A stretch of 5,952 bases of DNA from Rickettsiales bacterium. Lineage in GTDB: Bacteria; Pseudomonadota; Alphaproteobacteria; Rs-D84. Within the stretch, counting starts at the first letter, position 1, and each line of letters opens with the position of its first letter. The stretch lies in contig JAIRZE010000083.1 of NCBI GenBank assembly GCA_031267375.1, forward strand, positions 1-5,952. Reading direction: 5' to 3'. A program made the position numbers and the translations under genes. Positions 5,007 to 5,952 of the stretch are shown here, piece after piece. The notes under the pieces were generated by a model. It was given only the letters and a program-made list of their open reading frames with translations. It ran no database searches and was not told the origin of the DNA.

Positions 5007-5801
5007 ATGAAAAAATTAATCCTTGTATCTTTGCTGACCGTTTTCGCGGCAACCGCGGCGAACGCAGGCAACATTATCAATAATAACCCGTTGTATCGTC
5101 CGGACCAGGGACGCTTTTACAGCATCACCGGTTTGGAAACTCATTCCAAAGCCGATTTGAAATCTTGGGCTTTGAATGAAGAATTCGGATATGGAATCAC
5201 AAAAGATTTGGCTGTTATTTTGGGAACATCCGCTTCCACCTTTGAACATAATATCAAAGACAAGCAGGGATATTCTTGGGATGACTTTTCAATCGGCCTG
5301 AACTATCGTGTTTTGAATCACAGCGAATGGAAAGCTGATGTGTTTGGAACTTTGAAGTTCGGCGATGTCTGGGGCGATCATCGTCCTTTCTTGGACAAAG
5401 ATGACACGACATATCTTTGGACGGTCGGAGTTCGCGGCGGATATGCGACTGATCAATTCACTGTCGCGGGTCATATCGCGTATGACTATTCCAATTCCGA
5501 AGCATTCAACTGGGGCGACAAATATTTGTTGAATCATAAAGTTCGCTTGGGCCTGGACGGACAGTATGTCTTGACCGACAACTGGAACCTGACGGCTGGC
5601 GCGGAATATACCGGAATTGTCGGCGAAACATACGGCGCGAAAAACCTGGGTATTACCACCGGAACATTTGGCGTGAACTATAACATTGACACGACCAAGT
5701 TCGTTGGCGCGTATATTGGAAAAGAATATGCGCACGCGACCGGCGAATGGGAACCGCAAGACGGCTTCGTCTGGGGCGCAAAGTTTGGAATTGATTTCTA
5801 A
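5007..5801 (+). CDS. Outer-membrane beta-barrel protein (porin-like, function unknown)
   Basis: The product has 264 residues. Residues 1-20 are a clear Sec signal peptide: the basic start MKK, a hydrophobic core, and a cleavage site ANA-G after residue 20. The mature part of about 244 residues is a run of alternating polar and hydrophobic stretches rich in glycine and aromatic residues, for example FSIGLNYRV, WTVGVRGGYA, VAGHIAYDY and WNLTAGAEYTG. These are joined by charged loops, as in transmembrane beta-strands; I estimate 10-12. The protein ends in GAKFGIDF, with the terminal phenylalanine that the BAM machinery recognises in outer-membrane proteins. It has no cysteine and no enzymatic motif that I recognise. 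It is monocistronic, with its own promoter, a hairpin-bearing leader and a strong terminator, the arrangement of an abundant envelope protein. A small porin or adhesin-type barrel is possible, but the substrate cannot be told. Confidence 0.85.
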   Translation: MKKLILVSLLTVFAATAANAGNIINNNPLYRPDQGRFYSITGLETHSKADLKSWALNEEFGYGITKDLAVILGTSASTFEHNIKDKQGYSWDDFSIGLNYRVLNHSEWKADVFGTLKFGDVWGDHRPFLDKDDTTYLWTVGVRGGYATDQFTVAGHIAYDYSNSEAFNWGDKYLLNHKVRLGLDGQYVLTDNWNLTAGAEYTGIVGETYGAKNLGITTGTFGVNYNIDTTKFVGAYIGKEYAHATGEWEPQDGFVWGAKFGIDF

Positions 5802-5813
5802 ACAAACCGAAAT

Positions 5814-5840
5814 AAAAATCCGGCGCAAGCCGGATTTTTT
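5814..5840 (+). terminator. Intrinsic terminator of the outer-membrane protein gene
   Basis: An 11-bp stem, AAAAATCCGGC (5814-5824) with GCCGGATTTTT (5829-5839), is capped by a GCAA (GNRA) tetraloop and followed by a T-run (5835-5840) and a second T-rich stretch. It begins 12 bases after the stop codon. Confidence 0.95.
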
Positions 5841-5850
5841 GTATTTTTTC

Positions 5851-5879
5851 TTGACAATAGGATAAAGTGCCGTTATAGT
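5851..5879 (+). promoter_or_regulatory. Strong sigma-70-type promoter for a downstream gene
   Basis: A consensus TTGACA (5851-5856) and TATAGT (5874-5879) are separated by exactly 17 bases. Transcription would start near 5886. It follows directly after the terminator of the outer-membrane protein gene, so it opens a new transcription unit that lies beyond the window. Confidence 0.8.
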
Positions 5880-5885
5880 ATGCAA

Positions 5886-5952
5886 GCTTTCCGTGTAAGC
5901 AAGGAAAGTTAAAAAATCACAGAAGTCCGCGGGTTTGGACAGATTTATAATC
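5886..5952 (+). other. Structured leader of an unseen downstream gene
   Basis: Just after the predicted start site, CTTTCC (5887-5892) pairs with GGAAAG (5903-5908), and GTCC (5925-5928) can pair with GGAC (5937-5940). No start codon with a convincing coding frame appears before the window ends. It may be the leader of a highly expressed gene or the 5' part of a stable RNA. I recognise no specific riboswitch or RNA family. Confidence 0.35.

Noticed and set aside
5289..5885. A 198-codon minus-strand frame opposite the outer-membrane protein gene
   Set aside because: It reads backwards through the terminator and the barrel gene, with no domain that I recognise. The plus-strand gene has a signal peptide, a ribosome binding site and its own promoter.

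Overview
The window looks like a stretch of chromosome from a Gram-negative bacterium, most likely a member of the Alphaproteobacteria of moderate G+C content. The evidence is indirect. The endolytic transglycosylase MltG has a C-terminal half that reads like alphaproteobacterial homologues. There is a signal-peptide-bearing outer-membrane beta-barrel protein. Ribosome binding sites are AAAGGA-like, two promoters have -35/-10 boxes of sigma-70 type with 17-base spacers, the tRNA encodes its own CCA end, and the intergenic repeats translate to the 'VIPAxAGIH' pattern typical of proteobacterial intergenic palindromes. The purine gene purM, by contrast, is of the long form I know from Bacteroidetes, which suggests horizontal transfer. 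This placement comes from memory of the families and not from a search.

Layout: (1) 3-79, tRNA-Pro(CGG), followed by a hairpin that shares the CCA end. (2) 167-1411, purM on the plus strand. (3) 1412-1729, a gap between convergent genes filled by a large nested palindromic repeat (element A) and then a bidirectional terminator. (4) 1730-3331, an AMP-forming acyl-CoA synthetase-like gene on the minus strand. (5) 3332-3691, a gap between divergent genes dominated by a 265-base foldback element (element B). It has perfect 31-base terminal inverted repeats enclosing two 98-base hairpin arms. (6) 3692-4834, mltG on the plus strand, carrying a third palindrome (element C) in frame inside the coding region. 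(7) 4835-5006, the leader and promoter of the next gene. (8) 5007-5801, an outer-membrane beta-barrel protein, followed by a strong terminator. (9) 5851-5952, a strong promoter and a structured leader for a gene beyond the window.

The genes do not form one pathway or operon. They are single housekeeping and envelope functions: purine synthesis, fatty-acid or carboxylate activation, peptidoglycan strand termination and an outer-membrane barrel. The striking feature is three unrelated palindromic elements within about 2.9 kb: one between convergent genes, one between divergent genes, and one translated within an essential-type cell-wall gene. I see no evidence of a defence system, CRISPR array, transposase or phage gene.
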